From CAYMTR01 sp964393405 (GTDB lineage: Bacteria; Bacteroidota; Bacteroidia; Bacteroidales; Prolixibacteraceae): a DNA stretch of 64,000 nucleotides. This document shows positions 1-9,870 of the stretch, in pieces. Within the stretch, counting starts at the first letter, position 1; each line of letters opens with the position of its first letter. The position numbers and the translations under genes are program-made. Below the pieces are notes generated by a model, which searched no databases, was not told where the DNA came from, and saw only the letters and a program-made list of their open reading frames with translations. The stretch covers positions 1 through 64,000 of the forward strand of contig CAYMTR010000001.1 of the NCBI GenBank assembly GCA_964393405.1. Reading direction: 5' to 3'.

Positions 1-463
1 ATGTATCATGAAGGGCAGGATAACAACCGGTAAATATCAACTTATTGATATCAGATTTATCAGAAATTTAGTTTAAACTCAGTGGCAACAGAAAAAGATA
101 GCCTACCCTCCCTGCAAGAGTTTGGGATATATTCTCCTGTATCAGGAAATTATTTGAACCGGTAAGAATAAATAATCCGGGGATGTTCTTTTCATCGAGT
201 ATCTGCTGAAGGTATGAGAATATTTCAGGGACACGCTGAACCTCATCAAGTATTGCTCCATCAGGATAACTTGCCAAAAACCCGCGTGGATCATCATGGG
301 CGAAACTTCTTAAGTCGGGATTTTCAAGATTAGCATAAGGCTTATCCTTAAAAACAGAGCGTACCAAGGTTGTTTTCCCCGATTGCCGGGGACCGATAAC
401 GACTACAGCTTTAAACTGTAATGACAGTGTAATTAATTCCTTTTCTGCATCGCGTTGAATCAT
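1..463 (-). pseudogene. ATPase of the AAA_14/DUF4143 family, interrupted by an in-frame stop and cut by the window edge
   Basis: The first 131 codons encode the N-terminal half of an AAA_14-type ATPase, with a Walker A site GPRQSGKTT near residue 24, a Walker B-like AILDEVQRVP and a LTGSNN sensor-like motif. Proteins of this family usually run to about 380-400 residues and end in a DUF4143 domain. Here a TAA at 68-70 ends the frame straight after LLPLSLN. The same frame stays open beyond the stop to the window edge and reads as family-like sequence, including FTGCYPALHD, which resembles the conserved F-x-G-G-Y-P segment that normally follows. A point nonsense change in a once intact gene is therefore the best reading; a sequencing error is the alternative. 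The ATG is at 461-463. No partner gene is visible. The biological role of this family is poorly defined. Confidence 0.8.
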
Positions 464-512
464 GTTGTAAATTTACAATTTCGGAATTGAATTCCATAAT
501 TGTAAGGAATTA

Positions 513-926
513 TTATTCTAAAGCTTCTTTCACCGAAGCCTTGAAGATATTATATGACCATGTGGCTCCGCTGACTGCATCGATAGAATCAATATTTTGT
601 TTTACTAATAAATCCTTTGGATAATTGATTACCCCCTGCCAATCTTTTCTACACTGCTGCTGATAGAGCTCATTATCAGGATAATGCTTTTCATAATCAG
701 AGCCAAAAATCTCATTATTCAAAGTATCTACTATCTGAAATTCGACGCTCACGATCTCATGCCTTTCAACCTTAATTATTGCAGTACCAACAAACGGTTC
801 CTCAGTATAACGCGACTGCGAACTGCCTTTATAAGTTCCATCGTTGAGATTAACTGATCCCTCACTGCAAGAAAAGACTGTAAAAGTGAAAATTAAGAGG
901 AATAAAGGATAAAGAAGATTTTTCAT
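513..926 (-). CDS. FMN-binding domain lipoprotein
   Basis: A 137-residue exported protein. Residues 1-20 form a lipoprotein signal ending in the lipobox V-F-S-C with the lipidated cysteine at C20. The rest matches a small FMN_bind domain. Its hallmark D-x-x-S-G-A-T is seen at residues 116-122 (D116, S119, T122); in this family the Thr or Ser carries FMN in phosphoester linkage, attached by the flavin transferase ApbE. The protein would thus be a periplasmic flavin-carrying electron-transfer lipoprotein, but no apbE, Rnf or Nqr gene lies nearby to name the partner. It sits 64 bases downstream of the large surface-protein gene on the same strand, so co-transcription is possible. The domain call is firm from the motif; the electron-transfer role is inferred. 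Confidence 0.82.
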   Translation of the reverse strand: MKNLLYPLFLLIFTFTVFSCSEGSVNLNDGTYKGSSQSRYTEEPFVGTAIIKVERHEIVSVEFQIVDTLNNEIFGSDYEKHYPDNELYQQQCRKDWQGVINYPKDLLVKQNIDSIDAVSGATWSYNIFKASVKEALE

Positions 927-990
927 AATTGAATTTGTTTATGAAATTGACACTCTATAAAGTAAATACCCTGATAGAGAATTGAAAAGA

Positions 991-3900
991 TTATTCAAAT
1001 GAACCAACTGCGGGCATTGGGTCGATAATCTGGATATAATGAACCTCGTACACATTATCACAATTTTGTGAGTCAAAAATATATAAGAAAAAGAAATCAA
1101 AAGTGACTGTAAGATTTTCAACATTATCAATTTTAAATCGGATGTAAACTTTATTATTATTACCACATAAAACTTCCAAAGAAGATAAAGTCGGAGTGGA
1201 AACATCTCCAGTGTATGTAGTTTCAAGAATATTTACATTTATTCCGTCGGCTGTTGTATATGCAAAAAGCCAATCTCCGTTGGAATGTATCCTGTCAATA
1301 CGAAAATCAACATATGTAGCTCCCGGATCATAGCTTCCATTCTCAGGTTTGAAATCCGGAGGAAGCAAATCAGGACAAATATCTCCAACCCATGAACCGT
1401 TGCCATTTATTGAGTCATTTGCCGTAGGTGCCTGAGTTATATTTGTGACAGTTACATTAGGAGTTGGGTATACTGTCACTGTCATACAATCGCTGTTAGC
1501 TTCACATGCCACTCCATTTAATGTAGAAATAGTAACTCTCCTATAATAAGTTGTTTGAGTAAGCCCTGCCGGAGGATCATAAGACACACTTGTGGCTCCG
1601 CTAATAGGACTGAAATCATTACTGCAATCTGTTGTGCTAGATTCCCAACGATAAGACAAAGCTCCACTGCCAGAAGATGAAAATATTGAAATGGTAGTTG
1701 GGTTTCCTCCACTACAGATAGTCTGATCTGAAGAAATTGTGCCTCCATTAACACTGTTTAAAGATATTGTTGCTGAGCCTCCATTAAAACCAGTAGTTCT
1801 AACACAACCATTGTTATCAGTTACAGAAACAAGTGAATAAGTTGTAGTTGATGTTACGGTGCTTGTAAAAACATCAAAAGCTGTACCGCTGGCAACATTT
1901 AGTGCGGTGCGATCAGCAGTCCCATCATTATAAACAACGGTATATGGTCCAATATCTGTTGTAGCAGTCCATGTCAGCTGCCCTGCTCCTGAAGTACAAA
2001 ATGGTCCGTTAGCTGTTAAACTGCCTTGAGGTAAAGGATTGACTGTTACTGTCACTACATCTGAATATGTCTTACCTTTATTGTCGGTAACTGTTACAGT
2101 ATAGGTAGTTGTTTCTGATGGATCTGCAGTTGGGTTTTGAGAGCTGGATGTAAATCCTGTTGGATTGCTTGTCCAGCTCCATGAAACTGGAGTTAAGTGA
2201 TTGGCAATAGCAGAAAGGCTTACAGCACCACCTGCACACACAGTTGTTGGACTGGCTGATGCAATGACTTCTGGTTTACCAGCTGCTGCCGAGAATGAAG
2301 AAAAACTTGTAAGACCGGAAATTGTGAATTGATTACTAGCCGCATTTACAGGGTCATAAAAAACCCACTCGGTATCGAATTTACCCCCTACCAAATCAGT
2401 TTCAAGACCTGTTCCCTCAAAATCATCATCAACATAAGTACATGTAATATTGTAATTTGAAATATTTGGAGCAGTGATTGTCCATAATCTTGATAGATAT
2501 GTGTCATAAACAGCAGACATATCATTTGAAGTAATAAGGTTAACATTTATTGAACCCGCAGATGCATTATTTGCCGTAATCTCAACAGGAGAATATACTG
2601 AAGGACTACCTACCGGAAAAACAAACGTACCAGTACTTGAATAATTACGAATTAAATTACCAGTGCCATTAATAGTAATCATTTTTGAATTATCAAAGGG
2701 AGAACCTGAAACTTCATTATTAATTGTTAGATTGTTGCCACCTAAAATCAGTTGTCCGGCAGATAAAGTTAATGTATTGCCAACAGGGACAGAAGATGAT
2801 AAAGAAACACCGGAATTATTACTAATTGTAAGATTTGCTGCTCCTGTAAGTCCATTTCCTGTAACTTGTGCATTTGGTCCGTTATATATATAATTTGCAC
2901 CAGTGTTGTATGTTCTGCTTCCTGTAAGTTGAATGTTACCCGTTGCTCCCGATGTTGTTATGCCGTTAGTTGATGTAATACCAAGGGTGCCTCCATTATC
3001 TAAAGTAAAATAACCTCCTCCGGTTATTGTTGTACTTGCATTAGCCATTTGAAGATACGCTCCACTATATACATTGTAATTTATAGTATTAGAAACCGTT
3101 CCTCCTGATGTATACGTCTGCATGGAAGAACCATTAAAATTTATTGCACAGCCAGTGGCATTACCTTCCTCTGTAATAGTTCCTCCTGTATGTGTAAAGT
3201 CTCCTTTTACATAAATTATACCATTGTCACCTGCATTTGTGCATCTTCCAGTATACCCAAAGTTTAATGTCCCACTTGTAATAGAAAATTGGCCATTAAC
3301 ATTCAGAGTGCCAACATCACCTGATCCATCATCAGAAGAATTCATTAATAAAGTTCCCCCCTGAATGTTTACATTTCCTAATACTGTCTGAGTCCTATTT
3401 TGGTTATAACACAACCTATAAATAGATGGATTCCCAGAAACATTTAAATTACCACCTATTGTAATATTACCTTCTATGGCAAAATCATTATTACCTGACC
3501 CGGTCCTAGCAATTGATAGATTACCTTGAATTGATGTTGTTGCACCCCCAAGAGATAAATAAGTATCTTGCGCACACTCCCAAGTAAAATTCCCAAAATT
3601 TTGGTTATATCCACCAGGAGCATTATCTGTACAACCAGTAATATAGCACGTCGAATTCACATCCCATGTCGCTGTAGGGATTGTTCCCCCATCTCGTGCA
3701 TGATTATATGTGCTACCACTATTAAAAGTGAGTGTCCCATTATTTGTTACTGCTCCTGAATTATAAACAGTCCCATCTATTGTAGTAGTTCCATTATTTG
3801 TTATTGTTGCGTCGGTGTTAATTGAAAGAGTTCCTGAAACTGTAAGAATTCCATCAATTGTCATGTCGGTTCCGTTACCATTCCTTATGGTTAGAGTATA

Positions 3901-4269
3901 ACCTGATGGAATTATTAATGTCGCTCCACCCTCAATTATAAGCTGATCTACTGTTAGATTACCATTTAATGTAATTATTGAACTACTTCCAATTGTAATT
4001 GCCCCATCTTCATAATTTGGGTATAAATTAGTGTTATTCCATTTATAAGAAGGCCAACCTACATATCGTTCCCAGCTATTATCATTAATCCAATTCCCAT
4101 TTTTATGATTTCTTGTTCGAAAGTCATCAGTATTTTGTCCAAAACTAAAAATTGGAACAATCAAAAAAATTATAGCTATTAAAAATCTTTTTAATATGCA
4201 ATGTATATTTAAATTCAGGAAATATTTTTCCTTAATTGTATTTCGCTTTTTGTAATCTATATCACCCAT
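991..4269 (-). CDS. Large secreted beta-repeat surface protein with Ig/PKD-like domains
   Basis: A 1092-residue protein. The hydrophobic signal segment (about residues 27-45, ending IFSFGQ) is preceded by an unusually long basic N-terminal tail of about 26 residues; no later ATG precedes the signal, so this start was kept. Residues about 90-560 are rich in G, T, N and S, with repeated INGTGNL/NGTLT-like strands that suggest a right-handed beta-helix or adhesin-like stalk. From about residue 680 onward there are Ig-like and PKD-like repeats beginning with patterns such as VCAGGAVSL and ICSGGNPTT, common in Bacteroidota surface proteins. The C-terminus ends PMPAVGSFE and shows no recognisable T9SS sorting domain, unlike the upstream neighbour. 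The likely place is the cell surface or outside the cell. The function (adhesion or matrix) is inferred from architecture only. Confidence 0.7.
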   Translation of the reverse strand: MGDIDYKKRNTIKEKYFLNLNIHCILKRFLIAIIFLIVPIFSFGQNTDDFRTRNHKNGNWINDNSWERYVGWPSYKWNNTNLYPNYEDGAITIGSSSIITLNGNLTVDQLIIEGGATLIIPSGYTLTIRNGNGTDMTIDGILTVSGTLSINTDATITNNGTTTIDGTVYNSGAVTNNGTLTFNSGSTYNHARDGGTIPTATWDVNSTCYITGCTDNAPGGYNQNFGNFTWECAQDTYLSLGGATTSIQGNLSIARTGSGNNDFAIEGNITIGGNLNVSGNPSIYRLCYNQNRTQTVLGNVNIQGGTLLMNSSDDGSGDVGTLNVNGQFSITSGTLNFGYTGRCTNAGDNGIIYVKGDFTHTGGTITEEGNATGCAINFNGSSMQTYTSGGTVSNTINYNVYSGAYLQMANASTTITGGGYFTLDNGGTLGITSTNGITTSGATGNIQLTGSRTYNTGANYIYNGPNAQVTGNGLTGAANLTISNNSGVSLSSSVPVGNTLTLSAGQLILGGNNLTINNEVSGSPFDNSKMITINGTGNLIRNYSSTGTFVFPVGSPSVYSPVEITANNASAGSINVNLITSNDMSAVYDTYLSRLWTITAPNISNYNITCTYVDDDFEGTGLETDLVGGKFDTEWVFYDPVNAASNQFTISGLTSFSSFSAAAGKPEVIASASPTTVCAGGAVSLSAIANHLTPVSWSWTSNPTGFTSSSQNPTADPSETTTYTVTVTDNKGKTYSDVVTVTVNPLPQGSLTANGPFCTSGAGQLTWTATTDIGPYTVVYNDGTADRTALNVASGTAFDVFTSTVTSTTTYSLVSVTDNNGCVRTTGFNGGSATISLNSVNGGTISSDQTICSGGNPTTISIFSSSGSGALSYRWESSTTDCSNDFSPISGATSVSYDPPAGLTQTTYYRRVTISTLNGVACEANSDCMTVTVYPTPNVTVTNITQAPTANDSINGNGSWVGDICPDLLPPDFKPENGSYDPGATYVDFRIDRIHSNGDWLFAYTTADGINVNILETTYTGDVSTPTLSSLEVLCGNNNKVYIRFKIDNVENLTVTFDFFFLYIFDSQNCDNVYEVHYIQIIDPMPAVGSFE

Positions 4270-4436
4270 TAATCTCTATGCGATAAAAAGTTCTTTTTTA
4301 TAAAAATACTCTTTATCTTTTAATAATACAATATTATGATTCCCGATATAATTATAAAAGACTGTTTGTAAATATGTTGTTAAAATGCAGATGCTTATTT
4401 GAATTAGATTTATAGCGTCAAAAATATTAGAGCCTT

Positions 4437-7166
4437 TTACCTTTTCATAAACCTTATTACCGAGGTCTCATCTCCATCTCCGTTCCTCAACTTCAACACA
4501 TACATCCCCCCATCAATTTCCAATTCTTCCAAATCTATCCAACTTCTCTGTCCCCAAACCTCAAGACTTCGGTTATTTGCTATCATTCTGCCTGTTACAT
4601 CATAAATATCGTAACTGATCATCTCTTCTTCTCTACCCGGAATTTCAATATTCAATACTTTTACTGCCGGATTTGGAAATACTTTTACATTCTCAAACAA
4701 TGCTGTTTCAATTACACTTTCCTCTTCTCCATCGATTACAGCCGATTTAAAGTTATGGCATATCATTTCTTTCTGTTCGTGAATAACAATCTCACCATGC
4801 CCAATCGCTTTTACCGGACGACCCATTGTCGCTGATCCCTGCTGATTGTCATATATCAAATTGCCCCTACTGTCCCATACTATTATCCTGAGCAAATCAT
4901 TTTCCTTGCATTTCTTATTCAAATTAACATCTACCGCACTTACAAGAAATTCATATCCTGAACGTCCGTTTACTTCTGCACTACCTGCAAATAAAGCATG
5001 ATCATCTGCTATCGTTAACCATTCTATACCACGGGATTTTACCTTAAAATTCGAGTTGTTAAGATGGAAGGTGAAATTCCCCTTTACACCCTTTTTCTTG
5101 TCATGCTTTGCTTCAAAACCAAAGTTTCCTTTATCGCTCTTTTTGCTCTGCAAATAATCTCCTTTTGCTGAATTTATCCAGCCTCCGCCAGTTATGTGAC
5201 CATTGGAAGAATTGTCTACTACGGAATTACTGTATGACATTGATGCACTTTCTCCAGTTTCATCATAAATGGAAAGAATGACATTGTAATTTCCACTTTC
5301 ACTGTAAACATGTGTCCCATAGATCTTTTGCCCTACAATATTGCCATTTGATGTAGCTCCGTCGCCCCAGTCAAATGTTGCCAATTTAAGATTATCATCT
5401 GAAAATTCTGCTTCCATTTCTGATGATTCACCCAAACCAACAGGCGTATTACTTGTCAATGAAAGGATTTCAGGCAATTGATTGCTTATCACTTGTTCAA
5501 CAATTATTACTACCTCCTGAACTGCTGTTGCAATATTTCCACTCTTATCAGCAACTGTCCACTTTACATTTGTTGTTCCCTCTTTAAAAATCTCAGGAGA
5601 ATCGTTTGTAACTGACAAAACTTCGCAATTGTCGCTTGAAACAGGATTGCCCAACTTAACAACAGGAACTTCACCTTCTTTAATTGTTAATGAAACTGAT
5701 GCAGGGGCAGTTATCTCCGGGGCAATTAAATCTAAAACTGTAACCACTGCATCTCCCGTTGAAACGTTTCCTACTGCATCAGTAATAGTCAGGGTAACAG
5801 TATTATCACCTATATTTTCACAAGAGAATTCTGTTTTTGATATTTCTATTGATACAATTTCGCAATTATCGGTCGATCCATTGTTTACGTCTTCTTTTGT
5901 TAGTAATGCGGCACCATGTTCATCAAGATAAAGTGTTGCAGCTTTGGATTTTACAATTGGAAATTCATTATCATTCTGATTTACGTTGAAAGCGGATATT
6001 GCACTGCATCTGTTTGCATCGGTTACCGTTACCTGGTAACTTCCTTCTGATAAATCACTTAAATCTTCTGTGTCTACTCCGGTAGACCAATTGAATGTAT
6101 ATGGCACTTTGCCTTCGCTGACAGATATGTTAATGTCTCCATTATTTCCACCTAGACATGTAACGTCATATACTGAACCGCTAACCACCGGATTAGAATT
6201 GATAATTACTTCAACCGGTTTGATATCACTCAAACCAGCATCGTTAGTCCCCTTTATATAGTAAGTCCCTGAAATTGAAATTGCCTGAGCTTCTTGTAAT
6301 GACATAGAATCTGTTGCATTTATATCTCTAAAATAACTTTTTTTCAAATCTTCTGATGAACCCTCAGTTATTTCATCTCTTGTAATATCAACAGTTAAAG
6401 GTGAACATACTTGTTCAGGATTGAATATAATCAACTTTGGAGCTGAGATTTCAATGTTTAATTGTTCAGTTATAAGTGTAAGACTTGGATAAAGATCGTT
6501 TTTAATTTCCACATGAATCAAGAATGTACTTTCAGGAATAAATGTATATTCATAACTGTTTATCCCATCAATTAAATTACCGTTATTGTACCAAAAATAT
6601 TGGTTTCCTAATAATCTGTCTTTTACCCTCAAAGTTATTTGGTCGCCATTTCTAATTATCTCAGGAGCTGGTTGTTCCGATTGCTGATAGTAAGTAAATC
6701 TTATATTTGAAGAAGGTATAGTTGAATTTGCAATTCCAGTAAAGTCGTAAAGATTATTGTTTATCGAAATCCTAGTTTTTGAAAGTGAAGCCAATCCTGA
6801 AGTTACTAAACCTGTTAAGTAATTATCATTCAGTCTTATATAAAAACTCGAAGTAAGGTTTGCTATTTCATTGGGCAAATAACCCGTAAGATTGTTTGAT
6901 TCTAAGTTCAACATTATCACTCTTCCTTCTGATAATGTTACCCCATACCAACTATCTATTGGCTGCCCCACTACCAACCAATTAGTATTGTCGCCCCAGT
7001 TGATTCCATCAGTCGCATTATACAAAGCCACCAGCGCCAGCGAATCTGCTTCACGGCAATTAGAACAATATGTAAGAGCCTTTACGGTATTGATTGAAAA
7101 TAAACTCAAAATGGCAATCAAAATAACTGCTTTAACAAATGTCATAGGTTTTTTAGAGACTTTCAT
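4437..7166 (-). CDS. Multidomain T9SS-secreted surface protein (LRR, SprB-like repeat, HYR, PKD, sorting domain)
   Basis: A 909-residue protein with an N-terminal signal peptide (about residues 1-30). Then come the leucine-rich-repeat opener DSLALVALYNATDG with LNLESNNLTGYLP repeats (residues 35-130), a SprB-like repeat (around residue 330, GNNGDINISVSEG), HYR-type domains (SDNCEVLSV... KWTVADKSGN), and a PKD domain with the FDWGDG core and THVYSESGNY. The last 80 residues are a type A T9SS sorting domain: NVKVFPNPA, YDIYDVTGRM, GGMYVLKL, ending in basic residues. This order is typical of Bacteroidota proteins exported by the type IX system and anchored on the surface. A TATTTTTG box lies about 30 bases upstream. 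The next gene on the strand begins 167 bases downstream. The export route is well supported; the ligand or substrate is unknown. Confidence 0.85.
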   Translation of the reverse strand: MKVSKKPMTFVKAVILIAILSLFSINTVKALTYCSNCREADSLALVALYNATDGINWGDNTNWLVVGQPIDSWYGVTLSEGRVIMLNLESNNLTGYLPNEIANLTSSFYIRLNDNYLTGLVTSGLASLSKTRISINNNLYDFTGIANSTIPSSNIRFTYYQQSEQPAPEIIRNGDQITLRVKDRLLGNQYFWYNNGNLIDGINSYEYTFIPESTFLIHVEIKNDLYPSLTLITEQLNIEISAPKLIIFNPEQVCSPLTVDITRDEITEGSSEDLKKSYFRDINATDSMSLQEAQAISISGTYYIKGTNDAGLSDIKPVEVIINSNPVVSGSVYDVTCLGGNNGDINISVSEGKVPYTFNWSTGVDTEDLSDLSEGSYQVTVTDANRCSAISAFNVNQNDNEFPIVKSKAATLYLDEHGAALLTKEDVNNGSTDNCEIVSIEISKTEFSCENIGDNTVTLTITDAVGNVSTGDAVVTVLDLIAPEITAPASVSLTIKEGEVPVVKLGNPVSSDNCEVLSVTNDSPEIFKEGTTNVKWTVADKSGNIATAVQEVVIIVEQVISNQLPEILSLTSNTPVGLGESSEMEAEFSDDNLKLATFDWGDGATSNGNIVGQKIYGTHVYSESGNYNVILSIYDETGESASMSYSNSVVDNSSNGHITGGGWINSAKGDYLQSKKSDKGNFGFEAKHDKKKGVKGNFTFHLNNSNFKVKSRGIEWLTIADDHALFAGSAEVNGRSGYEFLVSAVDVNLNKKCKENDLLRIIVWDSRGNLIYDNQQGSATMGRPVKAIGHGEIVIHEQKEMICHNFKSAVIDGEEESVIETALFENVKVFPNPAVKVLNIEIPGREEEMISYDIYDVTGRMIANNRSLEVWGQRSWIDLEELEIDGGMYVLKLRNGDGDETSVIRFMKR

Positions 7167-7194
7167 ATAGGTAAATATTTTTAAATAAGGCGCT

Positions 7195-7202
7195 CAAAAA
7201 TA
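7195..7202 (-). promoter_or_regulatory. Bacteroidota -7 box for the T9SS surface protein gene
   Basis: On the minus strand the sequence reads TATTTTTG, a perfect TAnnTTTG match, ending 28 bases before the ATG. No clear -33 TTG was seen at the usual distance, so this is a candidate only. Confidence 0.4.
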
Positions 7203-7375
7203 ATAACATACCCTATACGTTGTTATGCCTTTCAACAAGATATGATCATGTTTTTGACATAGCCCCCCTCACCATAGACTAAAGATGCAAAAGTGTTGAT
7301 TAACTAACCTTTAATTTAAACCCCCTCTAAATTATATTCGAAAATTATTGTGCTATCTTTTTTCTTTGCTTTACT

Positions 7376-7383
7376 TATCTTTG
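7376..7383 (+). promoter_or_regulatory. Bacteroidota -7 box for metG
   Basis: TATCTTTG matches TAnnTTTG and ends 24 bases before the metG ATG, giving a predicted 5' leader of under 20 bases. No -33 element is obvious. Confidence 0.45.
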
Positions 7384-7407
7384 CCTTTCAATTTTTAATT
7401 TTATTTC

Positions 7408-9441
7408 ATGACCGATTTTAAACGCACACTGATAACTTCCGCTCTGCCTTACGCAAACGGACCCGTACATATTGGCCACCTGGCCGGAGTTTATGTCCCC
7501 GCTGATATTTACGCCCGCTACCTTCGAATGAAGGGCGAAGAGGTTGCTTTTATTGGTGGAAGCGATGAGCATGGTGTGCCTATCACCCTGAAAGCCAAGA
7601 ACGAAGGGATTACCCCCCAGGATGTTGTCGATAAATATCACAATATCATCAAAAAGGCTTTTAAGGACTTCGGCATTTCTTTCGATGTTTATTCGCGCAC
7701 TAGTGCTAAAATTCACCACGAGACGGCTTCTGAATTCTTTAAAAAGCTTTATTCTGAAGGTAAATTTATCGAAAAGACTTCCGAACAGTATTACGACGAA
7801 GAGGCTCATCAGTTTCTTGCCGACCGCTATATCACCGGCACTTGCCCAAAATGTGGCAACGAACGTGCCTACGGTGACCAGTGCGAAAGCTGCGGCTCAT
7901 CTCTCAATGCTACCGATCTAATTAACCCGAAATCTACATTGAGCGGCAACCCTCCTATCATGAAGGAAACGAAACATTGGTATCTCCCTCTCGATCAATA
8001 TGAACCATGGCTCAAAGAGTGGATTCTTGAATCGCACAAAGAATGGAAATCTAATGTCTACGGTCAGTGCAAAAGCTGGATCGACGGCGGACTGAACCCC
8101 CGGGCTGTTACCCGCGATCTCGATTGGGGAGTGCCTGTGCCTATTGAAGGTGCTGAAGGTAAGGTGCTTTACGTGTGGTTCGATGCGCCCATCGGCTATA
8201 TTTCAGCTACAAAAGAATGGACTCCCGATTGGGAAAAATGGTGGAAGGACAAAAATACTCGCATGCTGCATTTCATCGGAAAGGATAATATTGTCTTTCA
8301 CTGCATTATCTTCCCTGCCATGCTGAAAGCTGAAGGTACTTATATATTGCCCGACAATGTCCCTGCAAATGAGTTCCTTAACCTTGAAGGTGATAAGATT
8401 TCAACATCACGCAACTGGGCTGTATGGCTTCATGAATATCTTGAAGACTTCCCCGGAAAAGAGGATGTGCTTAAATATGTTTTAACTGCCAATGCCCCAG
8501 AAACAAAGGATAACGACTTTACCTGGAAAGATTTTCAGGCCAGAAATAATAACGAACTCGTTGCTATTCTCGGCAATTTCGTAAACCGCGCCCTTGTTCT
8601 TACTCAAAAATATTATGAAGGTGTCATCCCGGAAGTAACTCAGCTCCTCGATGTCGACAAAGAGACTTTAAGCCAAATTTCAGTTCTTAAATCTGAAGTT
8701 GAAAAGAGCCTCGACAGCTTCCGCTTCCGCGAAGCCCTCAAGATTGCAATGGATATGGCTCGCTTGGGCAATAAATACCTTGCAGACATGGAGCCCTGGA
8801 AAGTCGTCAAAACTGACGAAGAAAGGGTTAAAACAATCATGAACACCTGCATGCAGATAACTGCAAATCTTACAATCGTTTTTACTCCATTCCTCCCTTT
8901 AACAATGGATAAACTTCGGGGATTCCTCAATATGGAAAAACTCGACTGGAGTGAGCTTGGCCGCACCGACCTTATGATTGCCGGTCATAAAGTCAATACT
9001 CCTGAGCTGCTTTTTGAAAAGATTGAAGATTCAGTAATTGAAGCCCAGATCAACAAGCTCCAGGAAACAAAGAAATCCAATGAAACTGCTTCTTTTAAAG
9101 CTAATCCACAGAAAGACAACTGCTCATACGACGATTTTCAGAAGATGGACATCCGCACCGGCACTATCATTGAAGCTGAGAAAGTAGCTAAAACAAAGAA
9201 ACTGCTAAAACTCAAAATAGATACAGGTATTGACCAAAGGACTGTCGTTTCAGGCATTGCAGAATATTATGCCCCTGAAGATATTATCGGTCAGCAGGTC
9301 TGCATACTTGTTAACCTTGAGCCCCGCGAGCTGAAAGGTATCATTTCTCAGGGAATGATTCTTATGGCTGAAGATGCCGATGGATCATTGAAATTTGTTT
9401 CTCCTGTTGCAGCTGTTGGAAACGGATCAGAAGTAAAATAA
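7408..9441 (+). CDS. metG: Methionyl-tRNA synthetase with C-terminal tRNA-binding domain
   Basis: A cytoplasmic class I aminoacyl-tRNA synthetase that charges tRNA-Met for initiation and elongation. The 677-residue length is right for the long form. Visible motifs are the HIGH signature (H21-H24 after LPYANGPV), the zinc-knuckle region CPKCGN...CESCG near residue 145, and the second signature KISTS at residues 330-334, the usual Bacteroidota variant of KMSKS. After a helical anticodon-binding domain, a linker near residue 560 leads into an EMAP/Trbp111-like tRNA-binding domain beginning YDDFQKMDIRTG. The start follows a TATCTTTG box. Transcription appears monocistronic, with a hairpin about 85 bases downstream. 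The gene borders the REP/transposase island but is itself intact. Confidence 0.97.
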   Translation: MTDFKRTLITSALPYANGPVHIGHLAGVYVPADIYARYLRMKGEEVAFIGGSDEHGVPITLKAKNEGITPQDVVDKYHNIIKKAFKDFGISFDVYSRTSAKIHHETASEFFKKLYSEGKFIEKTSEQYYDEEAHQFLADRYITGTCPKCGNERAYGDQCESCGSSLNATDLINPKSTLSGNPPIMKETKHWYLPLDQYEPWLKEWILESHKEWKSNVYGQCKSWIDGGLNPRAVTRDLDWGVPVPIEGAEGKVLYVWFDAPIGYISATKEWTPDWEKWWKDKNTRMLHFIGKDNIVFHCIIFPAMLKAEGTYILPDNVPANEFLNLEGDKISTSRNWAVWLHEYLEDFPGKEDVLKYVLTANAPETKDNDFTWKDFQARNNNELVAILGNFVNRALVLTQKYYEGVIPEVTQLLDVDKETLSQISVLKSEVEKSLDSFRFREALKIAMDMARLGNKYLADMEPWKVVKTDEERVKTIMNTCMQITANLTIVFTPFLPLTMDKLRGFLNMEKLDWSELGRTDLMIAGHKVNTPELLFEKIEDSVIEAQINKLQETKKSNETASFKANPQKDNCSYDDFQKMDIRTGTIIEAEKVAKTKKLLKLKIDTGIDQRTVVSGIAEYYAPEDIIGQQVCILVNLEPRELKGIISQGMILMAEDADGSLKFVSPVAAVGNGSEVK

Positions 9442-9525
9442 CAATACACAGTGTAACATTTCGTTGCACTGCTTTCGTAATCAGCAGTACCGCTTTTGCG
9501 GGTCGGTTGTTTACTCAATATAAAA

Positions 9526-9562
9526 AAGCCACTCTTGTTCGCAAGGGTGGCTTCCGTATTTT
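9526..9562. terminator. Hairpin terminator with UUCG tetraloop downstream of metG
   Basis: The stem GCCACTCTTG (9528-9537) pairs with CAAGGGTGGC (9542-9551) around a TTCG loop, with one T-G wobble. The plus-strand tail TTCCGTATTTTT is an imperfect T tract, while the minus strand has six T after the stem. It probably ends metG transcription and may also block read-through from the REP island side. Confidence 0.65.
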
Positions 9563-9570
9563 TAATGTAG

Positions 9571-9726
9571 GGGCGTATTGAATACGCCCTTTTCCATAAT
9601 ACGAATATGATTTTATAATTATAATGGGCGTATGCAATACGCCCCTACAATACCCCCCTACGGTCGGAAAAACCATATTGTCTTGAATTTGGACAACCAT
9701 CTCGTAGGGGCGTATTGCATACGCCC
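9571..9726. repeat. Three REP-like palindromes in alternating orientation (REPIN-like)
   Basis: Three 19-base palindromes lie at 9571-9589 (GGGCGTATTGAATACGCCC), 9626-9644 (GGGCGTATGCAATACGCCC) and 9708-9726 (GGGCGTATTGCATACGCCC). Each is flanked on one side by TGTAGG or its complement CCTACAA, which gives the element a direction; the first and third point one way and the second the other. The first two with their spacer form an inverted pair, the layout of a REPIN. The spacer before the second (AATACGAATATGATT...) is the same sequence that recurs in the array after the gap. They stand 5' of a REP-associated transposase gene, which in this class of element acts on such palindromes. Otherwise the 430 bases between metG and the transposase hold no convincing gene. 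Confidence 0.85.
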
Positions 9727-9870
9727 TTCTCCCAAATACCTGAAAATAATGTCACGTGTATTAAAATCAACAATTGAGATATCTCAACCCTGTTTTCATC
9801 AAAAAGACCTGTCTATTCTTGATTATCATCAATAATTTTTTGCCTTTCTTAATTAACTTGGATTCCAAAA

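Noticed and set aside
9632..9835. 67-codon frame between metG and the transposase
   Set aside because: It is translation of REP palindromes (MQYAPT, AYCIRP) and AT-rich spacer, with no family likeness.
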